64,000 bases of DNA from Vibrio sp. 16 (GTDB lineage Bacteria > Pseudomonadota > Gammaproteobacteria > Enterobacterales > Vibrionaceae), in NCBI RefSeq assembly GCF_963681195.1, contig NZ_OY808998.1, positions 1,302,001-1,366,000 on the forward strand. Reading direction: 5' to 3'. Every line of letters begins with the position of its first letter. Positions within the stretch are counted from its first letter, which is position 1. The notes below the pieces were generated by a model that saw nothing but the letters and a program-made list of their open reading frames with translations, made no database searches and was not told the DNA's origin. This document shows, in pieces, positions 36,482 through 45,781 of the stretch. Position numbers and translations under genes: made by a program.

Positions 36482-38838
36482 ATAAGTGGAGTACCATTGG
36501 CGCAAAACTGATCATCGCTTTTACGGGATCAACCATTCTGTTAACGGTGGTCAGCGCGGTCGCGTGGCTTACTTGGAACCGTCTAGACGATCAAGTGAGT
36601 GAACTGCTTGAAAACAGTGTGCCCAAATACAACACCAGTTACTTACTAGAAAGCCGAAGCAGTGAGATTCGTCATCGCGTTCAGTTGCTCTCTAGACTCA
36701 CTAATAAGGTTGAGCTCAACCGCCAAATTGAAGAGCTTTCGGAGCAGTTAGAGGGCATCAATCTGGCGCTGCATCACCAAGAAACAGGGGCTTTGACAGA
36801 CAAAGAAACGACCACCTTGGCTGAGCGCTATCTTGTACTGGGCGAAACACTCAGCCAATACAGCGCGCTTGTCTTGCAACGCGTTGAGCAAAGCCGCCGG
36901 GTCAACAAACTGGAAGAGCAGATTCATTGGCTCCACCAAGATGTGCGATCTGAGTTAACTCCGATTCGACAAGAGTTGCATTGGCTTATCAAGCGAGATG
37001 AGAGTGATACCGAGCGAACAACCGCACTGGAGCAATTGCGCACCATTCAGCATCTACTAGATGTAGAGTCGAATGTGTTTGCGATGACCAGCGAAGTGAT
37101 TCAAGCGCAGCAACTTGGGCAAGTGCATAATGCAGCGAAAGTGATTCAGTACAAAATGGACGAGCTTCTGAGCAGCAGTGAGCCGATCTTTGAGTTGCCT
37201 TCGTCCATCGCCTACCAGCAATTGATCCAAGAGTTGTCCACCTTGTTGGCGCCTGAAGGGGTGTTTTACCATCAATTGCTCGACAACGTGGCGCTGAACC
37301 AGCGGATTGATGTGCTCAAAGCAAACATCGATCAGCAACTTGACGATATCCACCAACAAATCGGTGGCGTAGTTCGCTTGGCAGACGACAGTTTCCTCAA
37401 TGTGAAAGCACAAACCGCGAGTTTAGTCTCGTACGGTAACCATATATTGATCGTCTGTTTTAGTGTTTCAATCTTGATGTCACTGTTTTTGACCTATTAC
37501 TTTATCAATCGTCGCATTGTGGCTCGCTTAACGGCACTGAGTTCGAGCATTGATGCGATCACCAAGGGCGATCTCAGCCATCCTATTCAAGTGGATGGAG
37601 CGGATGAGATTGGTCGTTTGAGTGAAAAACTGATTGAGTACGGCGAGAGCGTCAAAGAGATACAGCGAACCAATGCGATCAGTTTGATCAACAATACTTC
37701 GGCAAGCCTACTGACATGTGACTTAGCAGGCTACGTGGAATCTGCGAACTTAAGTGCGCGTCGCTTGTTAGCCGTGCAAGGGGACGTAGAGAAAAAACTG
37801 ATCTGGGATTCATTTGAAAACAGCAGCCAAAGGGCGTTGGCAAAAGTGTTTCGACGTGGTGGCGCTCTGTTTAATCAAGGGCACGATGAGATTGTACTGT
37901 CGGTGTCTGATCAAAAAGCCTGCTATCTCCATTTTGATTTCCATCTTTTCTCTCATGGACAGCTCAACAAAGTGATTGTCACTATTACAGACATCACCGA
38001 GCAAGAGCTCAATACGCGTGAGTTAGAAAAACGCGTGGCAGAAAAAACCTCGGACTTAATTGAAAAAAACCAGCGTCTGTCCGAAGAAATTGTCGAGCGT
38101 GAACGCACTGAGCAGAACTTAAAACAGACTCAAGGTGAGCTGATTCAAGCGGCGAAAATGGCGGTGGTTGGGCAAACCATGACCAGTATGGCACATGAGT
38201 TGAATCAACCCTTGAATGCCATGTCGACCTACCTCTACAGCGCCAAGCTTTCAGCGCAATCGGGTGACGAGAAGGCACTGAATCAAACGCTTGAACACAT
38301 TGAAGGTTTGGCTATGCGAATGGGCAAAATCATTTCCAGTTTGCGCAACTTTGCCAAGAAATCTGATGGTGAACAGCAGGCCAAAGAACAAAATCTAAAA
38401 GAGATTGCGGAACAAGCGATCACCATAGTCAACCCCAAAGCCAAACGTCAGATGGTTGAGATAGACAATAAACTGGATGACGACCTGCGCGTCCATGGCA
38501 ATGCGTTGGCGATTGAGCAAGTGTTGATCAATTTGCTGGTCAACAGTTGTGATGCGATTGCAGAGCACAATGGCCCGCTACGTCAGATTCGAGTAGAGAG
38601 TCTCTACAGCACCCGCTCACATCATGCGATTGGTGTGTTCGATAGCGGTCAAGGGTTTGATAGTCATATCGTTGATAAACTGTTTACACCGTTTACCACA
38701 ACAAAAGAAGTTGGCCTTGGTTTAGGTCTGAACATCAGCCAATCTTTAATGGAAAAGTACGCTGGCAATATAGTTTTAGCCTCTGGTTTGGACAAAGGCG
38801 CTCTTGTGATATTGGAATTACCTCATGCAAACTCTTAA
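36478..38838 (+). CDS. pgtB: Sensor histidine kinase for phosphoglycerate transport
   Basis: Membrane histidine kinase of 786 residues, larger than the Salmonella protein of about 670. It has a helix at about 10-32, a long helical periplasmic part (about 33-320), a second helix at about 322-342, a HAMP domain, a PAS-like segment (about 400-510), a coiled region, a HisKA domain with His573 (MAHELNQPLNAM) and an HATPase domain (NSCDAI, DSGQGF, GLGLGLNISQSL). The N-box and G-boxes look intact. It receives the PgtC signal and phosphorylates PgtA. It overlaps pgtA by 14 bases. Confidence 0.9.
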   Translation: MNKWSTIGAKLIIAFTGSTILLTVVSAVAWLTWNRLDDQVSELLENSVPKYNTSYLLESRSSEIRHRVQLLSRLTNKVELNRQIEELSEQLEGINLALHHQETGALTDKETTTLAERYLVLGETLSQYSALVLQRVEQSRRVNKLEEQIHWLHQDVRSELTPIRQELHWLIKRDESDTERTTALEQLRTIQHLLDVESNVFAMTSEVIQAQQLGQVHNAAKVIQYKMDELLSSSEPIFELPSSIAYQQLIQELSTLLAPEGVFYHQLLDNVALNQRIDVLKANIDQQLDDIHQQIGGVVRLADDSFLNVKAQTASLVSYGNHILIVCFSVSILMSLFLTYYFINRRIVARLTALSSSIDAITKGDLSHPIQVDGADEIGRLSEKLIEYGESVKEIQRTNAISLINNTSASLLTCDLAGYVESANLSARRLLAVQGDVEKKLIWDSFENSSQRALAKVFRRGGALFNQGHDEIVLSVSDQKACYLHFDFHLFSHGQLNKVIVTITDITEQELNTRELEKRVAEKTSDLIEKNQRLSEEIVERERTEQNLKQTQGELIQAAKMAVVGQTMTSMAHELNQPLNAMSTYLYSAKLSAQSGDEKALNQTLEHIEGLAMRMGKIISSLRNFAKKSDGEQQAKEQNLKEIAEQAITIVNPKAKRQMVEIDNKLDDDLRVHGNALAIEQVLINLLVNSCDAIAEHNGPLRQIRVESLYSTRSHHAIGVFDSGQGFDSHIVDKLFTPFTTTKEVGLGLGLNISQSLMEKYAGNIVLASGLDKGALVILELPHANS

Positions 38839-40087
38839 TTACTCTGTTCTTCTTGTGGATGACGATCAGGATGTTTTAGATTCCTATAAACATTTGATGG
38901 ATATTGCAGGTTTAACGGCAAAAGCACTCCTTGACCCGACTGAGGCAACAGGGTATCTCAAACGAGACTGGCCCGGTGTGGTATTGCTGGATATGTATAT
39001 GCCGCAAATGCACGGCATGGAGTTACTGGAAAAAATCAAACAGATTGATGATCGCATTCCGGTGATCGTGATTACAGGGCACGGTGACATTCCGATGGCT
39101 GTGGATGCTGTCAGAAAAGGGGCGTGCGAGTTTATAGAGAAACCGATTAACCCAGCGGAACTACTCGAGATGCTAAAATCTCACCTTGACCTGCGCCGCG
39201 CTTTTGTTGAGCAGAAGAAACAAATGGTGGCAACGATTGACAAGTCGCTGGTGGGTAAATCCGCCCAACTGGAGCAAATTCGTCATCTCCTTTCTCAGTA
39301 CTTGTTGCTTGAAAACCATGTTGTCATCTGGGGAGAGTCAGGAAGCGGGCGACACTTAGCGGCGAATTTATTGCATACCATGTCTTCACAACCAAACAGA
39401 TGCGAGGCGATACACGCTGACCCTAATTTATCGGAGTCGCAATTGAGCGAGATGCTCGCAAGAGTGACCGCAGGCACCTTGCTGCTTGATGGCGCAGAGC
39501 AACTCTCTGAGCCCTGCCAACGAATGCTGGCGCAGCATTTGATCGCCAATGAGAGGGAAGGGAAGGCGTTTAGAGCGATTGCGATATTTGGCAAAGATCC
39601 AGAACAGCTCATTGCTGAGCAAAGCCTAATCCCCGAGCTCTATTACGTTTTGAATCAGGGAGTCATAGAGATGCCACCGCTTCGCCAAAGACCCGATGAT
39701 GTCGTGGTGTTGTTCCACCACTTTTTGAAACAGAGCTGTCTCAAGCTCGGTAAAGTCATCCCAAAAGTCGAACCTAACTACCTTTCTGTGTTACGCGGTC
39801 ACTTATGGCCGGGCAACGTTCGAGAGCTAAGAAATGTGGCTGAGTTGTTTGCAGTAGGTATCGTTAAGTTGACGGGAAAAGACAAAATTTACACCCAAGC
39901 TGAAACCATGTTGCCACTGGACGAACTGGTCGATGATTTTGAAAAGGGCGTGATAGAAGATGCGTTATTTCTTCACTCAGGGCGAGTTAGCGACGCTGCT
40001 GACTATTTGAAAGTGCCGCGTAAAAAACTCTATTTACGCATGAAAAAGCACGATATTGATAAAGAATCGTTTAAAAGTGCAAAGTAG
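38825..40087 (+). CDS. pgtA: NtrC-like response regulator with degenerate AAA domain
   Basis: Protein of 420 residues. Receiver domain at about 1-125 with phospho-acceptor Asp56 (LLDMYMP) and the usual Lys (EKPINP). The central sigma54-activation domain (about 140-330) is altered: the Walker A is GESGSGRH (170-177, Arg176 in place of Lys), the Walker B lacks its second acid (LLLDGAEQ), and the GAFTGA loop is absent with that region shortened. An HTH_8 domain ends the protein (SDAADYLKVPRKKLYLRMKK). It likely activates pgtP without being a true sigma54 ATPase. It is the last of three overlapping genes. Confidence 0.88.
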   Translation: MQTLNYSVLLVDDDQDVLDSYKHLMDIAGLTAKALLDPTEATGYLKRDWPGVVLLDMYMPQMHGMELLEKIKQIDDRIPVIVITGHGDIPMAVDAVRKGACEFIEKPINPAELLEMLKSHLDLRRAFVEQKKQMVATIDKSLVGKSAQLEQIRHLLSQYLLLENHVVIWGESGSGRHLAANLLHTMSSQPNRCEAIHADPNLSESQLSEMLARVTAGTLLLDGAEQLSEPCQRMLAQHLIANEREGKAFRAIAIFGKDPEQLIAEQSLIPELYYVLNQGVIEMPPLRQRPDDVVVLFHHFLKQSCLKLGKVIPKVEPNYLSVLRGHLWPGNVRELRNVAELFAVGIVKLTGKDKIYTQAETMLPLDELVDDFEKGVIEDALFLHSGRVSDAADYLKVPRKKLYLRMKKHDIDKESFKSAK

Positions 40088-40119
40088 TGAGAATAGAAAA
40101 CAACGTCAGTAACCGATTA

Positions 40120-40155
40120 AGAGTGGTGAACATCCGCGGAGGACAGCATCACTCT
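40120..40155 (+). other. Hairpin downstream of pgtA
   Basis: 9-bp stem AGAGTGGTG / CATCACTCT (one G-U pair) around a loop containing the palindrome TCCGCGGA, 32 bases after pgtA. There is no T run. It may end the pgtCBA message or belong to the leader of the next gene. Confidence 0.35.
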
Positions 40156-40264
40156 ATCGCGTGATTTGACGCTAAGGCTAAAAAGGAATCACCGATCAAC
40201 TGATTGCTTATCTTACTTAAGATACTGTACGATATGCCAAAATTAATAATAAATAGAAAAATAA

Positions 40265-42238
40265 GTGAAGTCGGGAATACACCTTTTATTGCTCAGCCTC
40301 TGTGTGTTTTGCATAGATGCAGTGGCTGCTTCTGCTCGGGAGCGGCAAAACTATGACGTTGCTATTACCGCCGATGATTTTGTCGCCAAGCAGCTTTTTG
40401 GCGCATTAAGTGAAGAGTTTGGTCTCCAGTTTACCTATCGTCACTTTGATACCTTCGGCGAAGTGCTCGATTCGGTCAGATCGGGAGAGAGTGATTTTGC
40501 ACCGAACACAACTTACACCAAAGAGCGGGCGGCATACCTGCATTTGCCCGCTCCAACCAACATTGAATACACCTACCTGTTTTACAAAGACAACATCGAT
40601 TTTAAGCACGTCAAACGTGTCGCCGTACCGATACGAACCATATTTGTAGACCTTGTGAAGCGTCATTACCCCAGCATCGCAATCTATGAATACTCAACAA
40701 TAGAAGAGGCGAAAAAGCTACTCAACGCTGGCCAAGTTGATGCCATTGTTGCCGGTATCAACTATCTGAAAGCGTTTAACAGTGCCGGTTTTCAAGCGGA
40801 AGTTATCAACAACAAAATTGGTGCACCTCCTGTCACCATTGCAGTGGCAAAAGATAGCGACGTAACATTGGTTGAGCAGTTCGTTCGTTATGCACAGACA
40901 GAGCCTGTCCAACGGTTGCTCCATGACTCCATGATGCACTATCAAAAACAAATCCGCTTGACTGCGATTAAGAAAAACCTAGTTCGCCATGGCTTAGACC
41001 AAGCAAAACCACTCTCAATCAAGTTGGAGCCTGTGTATCCCTACGTGATTTATCAAACCAGCGGGGCAATCAAAGGGGTGACTTACACGATTTTGCAGCA
41101 AACGTGTCAAATGCTCGAGCTCAATTGTAAGGTGACGAGCCGGGCTGATGAGTCTTGGCAAAGCATGTACACTGATTTCAAAGCGCAGAACATTGATGTG
41201 ATTGCGCCGATACATGTTTCTCCGTCACGTGAATCGTATACCTACTTTGCGAAGCCACACTACCGGGCAATGACCATTTTGGTGAAACGTTCCGGCTACA
41301 AAGATGGCATCTATCGCTATGTATCGGAACTTATTACAGAGCGGATCGGGGTAGTGAAAGAGGATTATGCGGTCAAAAAACTGCAAGCCGCTTTGCCTCA
41401 AAAGCAATTTTACTTTGTCGACAATCAGCAAGCTCTGATTGATGCTTTGGTTGCCGGTGAAGTGGATTACATTGTGGTTGATCGCGCTGCTTTGAATCGA
41501 ATGCTACGAAAAGATAAGTTGTTGAACATTGAGGAGGACGACAGCTTAGGTGTGTTCTTTGAGTCCAACATTGCATTTGGTTTTAATCGAACTGAGGAAG
41601 GGAGACTTTTGGCAGAAGCCTTCTCGCAAGTGCAGGACATCATTGATATTCAATCTATTGCCAACATGTACAACATTCAGCCCGCTTGGCGTAATTTGTA
41701 CAGCGCCGAGCAAAAATTCAATATCCAAGTTAGGGTGTTGTTCGTGATGTTTGTCTTGTTTGCCACTTGCGCTTTGCTCTATTTGAATCACCAGTCCACC
41801 ACCGATCAGCTTACTGGACTGAAAAACCGAAGAGCGTTAGATCGATACCTTGCTAAATCAACGGTGGAAAATGGGACGGTTCTCTATCTCGATATCAATC
41901 GTTTCAAACAGTTTAATGATACGTACGGGCACCATTTCGGTGATGAAGTATTGCGAGCGGTTGCCAAGCAGATTAAACGCCTGACGAAGGAAAATGCCTA
42001 TCGTGTCGGTGGTGACGAGTTTATTGTCATCAGCCGGCTCGGTTCGAGTGGAGTAGAGAGGCTTAAATCTCAATTGTCGACTGTCTGTGTAAAGAGATCC
42101 AACGGCGAGGAGGTTGAGGTCACCGTCGCTATTGGTATTGCTCGAGACATTAAATCCCATTCAGGTTTACGTCAGCTACTCAAAAAAGCCGACACTGCCA
42201 TGTACAGCGACAAATCATCCTACTATCAAACGGACTGA
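40265..42238 (+). CDS. Double solute-binding-domain membrane diguanylate cyclase
   Basis: Protein of 657 residues. It has a signal peptide (GIHLLLLSLCVFCIDAVAASA), two tandem periplasmic binding-protein-like domains (about 28-235, PhnD-like in style, and about 250-475, family 3), a membrane helix at about 485-505 and a GGDEF domain with intact GGDEF (582-586). No EAL domain follows and there is no RxxD inhibitory site before GGDEF (the four residues are LTKE). It should make cyclic di-GMP in response to one or two periplasmic ligands. The start is GTG with no good ribosome-binding site, so expression may be low or the start slightly misplaced. It is monocistronic. Confidence 0.85.
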   Translation: MKSGIHLLLLSLCVFCIDAVAASARERQNYDVAITADDFVAKQLFGALSEEFGLQFTYRHFDTFGEVLDSVRSGESDFAPNTTYTKERAAYLHLPAPTNIEYTYLFYKDNIDFKHVKRVAVPIRTIFVDLVKRHYPSIAIYEYSTIEEAKKLLNAGQVDAIVAGINYLKAFNSAGFQAEVINNKIGAPPVTIAVAKDSDVTLVEQFVRYAQTEPVQRLLHDSMMHYQKQIRLTAIKKNLVRHGLDQAKPLSIKLEPVYPYVIYQTSGAIKGVTYTILQQTCQMLELNCKVTSRADESWQSMYTDFKAQNIDVIAPIHVSPSRESYTYFAKPHYRAMTILVKRSGYKDGIYRYVSELITERIGVVKEDYAVKKLQAALPQKQFYFVDNQQALIDALVAGEVDYIVVDRAALNRMLRKDKLLNIEEDDSLGVFFESNIAFGFNRTEEGRLLAEAFSQVQDIIDIQSIANMYNIQPAWRNLYSAEQKFNIQVRVLFVMFVLFATCALLYLNHQSTTDQLTGLKNRRALDRYLAKSTVENGTVLYLDINRFKQFNDTYGHHFGDEVLRAVAKQIKRLTKENAYRVGGDEFIVISRLGSSGVERLKSQLSTVCVKRSNGEEVEVTVAIGIARDIKSHSGLRQLLKKADTAMYSDKSSYYQTD

Positions 42239-42259
42239 TGCTCACTGACGCAAAAACAA

Positions 42260-42285
42260 AACACCCCACATGATTGTGGGGTGTT
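42260..42285 (-). terminator. Bidirectional terminator
   Basis: 11-bp perfect stem AACACCCCACA / TGTGGGGTGTT with loop TGAT. On the minus strand it is followed by TTGTTTTTG. It lies between the convergent diguanylate cyclase and small acidic protein genes. Confidence 0.82.
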
Positions 42286-42289
42286 GGTA

Positions 42290-42478
42290 TTAGTACCAGT
42301 CATCCTCCGGGAAGAACTTTCCCTCTGGAGCATACGGGTCTTCATCAAATGGGTGCTCCGCTTTGGTGCGTAAGTTATCCAATTGATGTTCTAGCATTTT
42401 GACTGTGTCGTAGTCTCCTTCCGAGCACGCCACATAGATCTGCTGTTCCAAAATCTTAATGCTATCTTGAATTCCCAT
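42290..42478 (-). CDS. Small acidic protein, 62 residues
   Basis: Short protein MGIQDSIKIL... with a helical, coiled-coil-like half (about 1-40) and an acidic, aromatic tail ending DDWY. The frame is open 24 bases upstream, but the ATG at 42478 has GGGAGG four bases before it, an excellent site. A strong terminator follows directly. No family is recognised; it could be a small adaptor or regulatory protein. It lies 40 bases downstream of the fatty acid isomerase gene on the same strand and may be in its operon. Confidence 0.72.
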   Translation of the reverse strand: MGIQDSIKILEQQIYVACSEGDYDTVKMLEHQLDNLRTKAEHPFDEDPYAPEGKFFPEDDWY

Positions 42479-42518
42479 AATACCTCCCATGAGCAGCGGC
42501 ACTGCTTGTTAGTTGGTT

Positions 42519-44876
42519 TTACCTATTTTCAAAACGATTATAGTCTAGCAATCCAAATTCGATCGGTTGATTTTGCTGATACCAGCGATGAACGCGGTCG
42601 CTAAAGGGCCAGAATTCATCAGAGCTGCGTCTAACAGCGAATCTATCCAATAACTTAACGTAGTCTTCTTCACTCTCAATGTTACTAAGCAAAGTTACAA
42701 ATTGTGGAATGTCGGACTCCTCGAGAGATAGATACGCGGCTGGGTAACTGCCGATCACTCCTCTCACTAGAGTAAGGCTATCGTTTTTCGGGTCGCGATT
42801 GCTCTCTTCATCAAACAGGCTGGATATATTGGTATGCGCGTTGTCATGAAGTAGGGTGAAGAGCTGGTCGTCTCCCTGCTTAGAGCGGATCATCACCATA
42901 CTAATTTGCGGCACATAGAGTAGACCTTCGCCCTTAATGTGATTGATGCTTCTTAATCGCTGTTCATTGGCGGTAGAGAAGCCAGTTTGCTCTATGTCAT
43001 AGCGATTGCTGAGGACAGGCCCAAGCTGGGTGCGGAGGATATCGTAGAGTTCTGCTTTCGGGTTATCGGTTTGGTAAGCGACTTGGGTCGGTTGATCAAA
43101 TGGCGCAACATTTCGCTGTAAGAAGTCGCTCAGTTGCGGGTTTTGATCTTGGTACCAACTTGACTGCTCTTGATGGCGTACATCTCTTGGCAGCAACGCC
43201 ACGAAATTACTTTCACCCTCTAGGCGCAAAAAGTCCATGAACATGCGTGTCATAAGTTGATGACCAAAGTTGCCATAAACGTCGAAACCGGCAACCAATA
43301 AGTAGTGGATACGTTCAATTAACGCATAATCGAGCACCCATGCTGTTTTAGGCGGCGTGCCAACCAAACCTTGCACCACTGAGGCACTGTCAAAGTGTCG
43401 GAATACCGTTAATGCGGCGTTCGGGTTGGTGCCATTTCCGGTCCAAATGACATCAGTGGTCAGGTGCTTACCATCTTTAAACCACTCATTAACAAACTCC
43501 GATTTTGCCTTTAAATAACGGGCTTGTTGGCGTGAATAGGAGACCCAACTGGTGATCGGTAGGGTATTACTCTCTAGCTCTGCCGGTAGCTTGAGGTTGT
43601 CAGCCTGAGAGCGATAGAACTCGTTGACTTCCGGTATGTCGGACTTGTCTGGGTCGAGGAAAAACACCCAAAAACGGTCATTGATAACGTTAAGCGCCAG
43701 TTGTCCACGACAAACCGGACCTTTAATAAAGGCGTTGATGGTGTTCTGCGCATTATCAAGCATGAACTTAAATCGCGCTTTAACTGGCAAGTCAATAAAC
43801 GCTGTCATTGGGTTAGCGGCAACCTCTGGCTCGTAGCCTGGTAGTTGAGCAACTGTGTAGTCAGCGTCGATAAACCATGTTTTCCAGTTGAGCATCCGCT
43901 CTTTGTTAAGCGCAAACGGCATATGCGTTTTGTCAACAATTGTGCCTTGTTCTGGTATTAGGCGGTAGTAGACGCGCTCTACGTTAGGATCGTCATACGG
44001 TCGGCGGGTCGCAATGCGCTCTACAGGTTCACCAGGTGGTGTTTTAGAGCGCACCAGCGTAAAGAATCTTGGCTCTGGCTCATTTAAGTCAGAGAAGTAA
44101 AGGTGCGACAGAAACAGATGTTCATAAATGTAACGAGCGGCAAGTTGAACTTTGCGTGAGCTCTTATTCAGTAACACTTCGTATTCGCCGACAAGGCGTT
44201 GCTGCGCTTGCGTCAGGGGCAGTGGCGTGTTCATGATGGCGCCGTCTTGAAGCCAATTGATCAGTGTTGAGTATTCGTGTTTGGTCAGGTTTGGCATTCC
44301 GTAGGGCATCCCCCACGTCGGGTAGTCATTTTGATACTGCTGATATTCTTCAATGGTTGGGCACACTTGGTCGCGATCGACGGAAAAATCAAAACCAGTC
44401 AGTTGAGTCTCGTTTGGTAGTGGGTGGGCTTCTTTTTGCATCAACATCTTTGCAACCAAGCCCGCTTCTAGATTGGCGGTTGGCGTTTGCATACGTTCAT
44501 TGAGCACTGGGTGGAACCCCATGGTTCGCCACTCTTGTGTTGATTGCGCATCCTCAAACAGTCGACTCGGTTTTGCCGCTGTTAAGCGCGTACCTTGATA
44601 GACTAATTCTTTGCTCGCGCCGCGGTCGATGCCTTCGACAGAAGACATTTTGAGTTGGCAGGGGGCATCATAGCAGGCGTGGCAAACGACGCAGCGTTTA
44701 TCAATAATCGGTTTAACTTCGTCAAGAAAGAACACGCCTTCATGAGTTTGTGCGTCGACGCGGCGTTCAACCACTTCGGCTTCGCCAAACAGTTGGTCGA
44801 AATTTAGTCCTGCATAGGTCGCGCACCCTGCGAACAGAGTGACCGCAGCCATTACAAAAAATGTCCGTAAATTCAT
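42519..44876 (-). CDS. cti: Fatty acid cis/trans isomerase, haem-containing lipoprotein
   Basis: Protein of 785 residues, the usual size of Cti. It has a lipoprotein-like signal with lipobox Cys18 (LFAGC) and a single haem c-binding CVVCH motif (62-66). It isomerises cis-unsaturated acyl chains of membrane phospholipids to trans in the periplasm, a fast response to solvents, heat or salt that needs no new synthesis. The family is known from Pseudomonas and Vibrio. The whole length looks intact. The small acidic protein gene follows. Confidence 0.88.
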   Translation of the reverse strand: MNLRTFFVMAAVTLFAGCATYAGLNFDQLFGEAEVVERRVDAQTHEGVFFLDEVKPIIDKRCVVCHACYDAPCQLKMSSVEGIDRGASKELVYQGTRLTAAKPSRLFEDAQSTQEWRTMGFHPVLNERMQTPTANLEAGLVAKMLMQKEAHPLPNETQLTGFDFSVDRDQVCPTIEEYQQYQNDYPTWGMPYGMPNLTKHEYSTLINWLQDGAIMNTPLPLTQAQQRLVGEYEVLLNKSSRKVQLAARYIYEHLFLSHLYFSDLNEPEPRFFTLVRSKTPPGEPVERIATRRPYDDPNVERVYYRLIPEQGTIVDKTHMPFALNKERMLNWKTWFIDADYTVAQLPGYEPEVAANPMTAFIDLPVKARFKFMLDNAQNTINAFIKGPVCRGQLALNVINDRFWVFFLDPDKSDIPEVNEFYRSQADNLKLPAELESNTLPITSWVSYSRQQARYLKAKSEFVNEWFKDGKHLTTDVIWTGNGTNPNAALTVFRHFDSASVVQGLVGTPPKTAWVLDYALIERIHYLLVAGFDVYGNFGHQLMTRMFMDFLRLEGESNFVALLPRDVRHQEQSSWYQDQNPQLSDFLQRNVAPFDQPTQVAYQTDNPKAELYDILRTQLGPVLSNRYDIEQTGFSTANEQRLRSINHIKGEGLLYVPQISMVMIRSKQGDDQLFTLLHDNAHTNISSLFDEESNRDPKNDSLTLVRGVIGSYPAAYLSLEESDIPQFVTLLSNIESEEDYVKLLDRFAVRRSSDEFWPFSDRVHRWYQQNQPIEFGLLDYNRFENR

Positions 44877-45085
44877 GCTTATAAGTGCTCAAGTCTTATG
44901 GAGGCTAAATTGCAGCAGAAAGTCGACATAGAATCAAATAAAACTCCGAGTTTGATGGGATGAGGCATTAATAAGTATGCTGTATGATTAATGTTAGATT
45001 AACTTTTCACCTTATGAGATTGCGCCTGTTGCTTGCCAACTTGGGTTAGTTATGCTGTGACAAAACAACCCGTTGGCGAAAATAA

Positions 45086-45775
45086 ATGATTAAACGCGGA
45101 AAATGGCTTCCTTATCTCTTTGTTCTACTGCTCATGCTGACTTTTTGGCTAGCAAAGCTGATAAGCGACAAAAAAGAGCAAGCGGTAGAGCGCCAAGAGC
45201 AAAAAGTTGCCCCGATTTTGGAGAATATCATTGCGACCTCTAATGGGCCTTATCAATGGCCACTTAAGGAAACTGGCGTGCTCCAAGATTTCGCGGAATT
45301 TGGTCAGGCGTCGTTGTTTCCCAATCTCTATCACTCAGCGGTGGACTACTTTGCCGCTCCCGGTACGAAAGTGTATGCAATATCTGATGGAACGGTCTAT
45401 TTCTCGGACCATGAGGCGGCGTATGGCGGCGTGATTATCATCGAACATACTCCCAAAGGAGCTTACTCTTTGTATGGTCACGTGTCGGCGAGACGATGGT
45501 TGATTGAAAAGGGAGCCTCTGTGACCAAAGGGCAGCTTATTGGATATATTGCCGAAACGGATGAAGGTTATGGTATTGGTATCGTGCCACACTTGCACTT
45601 CTCGATACGGCTCGGATCACCGTCTGACTACCCAACAAGTGGGCGTAGCAATTGGATGACAGGTTACACAACCGAACACCCGATTTTTCACCAGTTTGTT
45701 GACCCGAACAAGTTTATCGCCCAATCGAGGTTGTTTTTCAGAAATCAGCGTCAAGGCCAACATGCAACGAACTAA
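45086..45775 (+). CDS. M23-family zinc metallopeptidase
   Basis: Protein of 229 residues with one N-terminal membrane anchor (about 8-25, WLPYLFVLLLMLTFWLAKLI) and a peptidase M23 domain (about 75-200). Zinc-site residues are visible: His83 and Asp87 (HSAVD), then His169 and His171 (HLHF), with YGHV between. Such enzymes cut peptidoglycan cross-links or act in cell-wall remodelling. It is convergent with the FAN1-like gene, six bases apart. Confidence 0.86.
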   Translation: MIKRGKWLPYLFVLLLMLTFWLAKLISDKKEQAVERQEQKVAPILENIIATSNGPYQWPLKETGVLQDFAEFGQASLFPNLYHSAVDYFAAPGTKVYAISDGTVYFSDHEAAYGGVIIIEHTPKGAYSLYGHVSARRWLIEKGASVTKGQLIGYIAETDEGYGIGIVPHLHFSIRLGSPSDYPTSGRSNWMTGYTTEHPIFHQFVDPNKFIAQSRLFFRNQRQGQHATN

Positions 45776-45781
45776 CCTCAT

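Noticed and set aside
42290..42502. Toxin-antitoxin interpretation of the small acidic gene
   Set aside because: There is no partner gene of suitable size beside it, and it sits between cti and a terminator.
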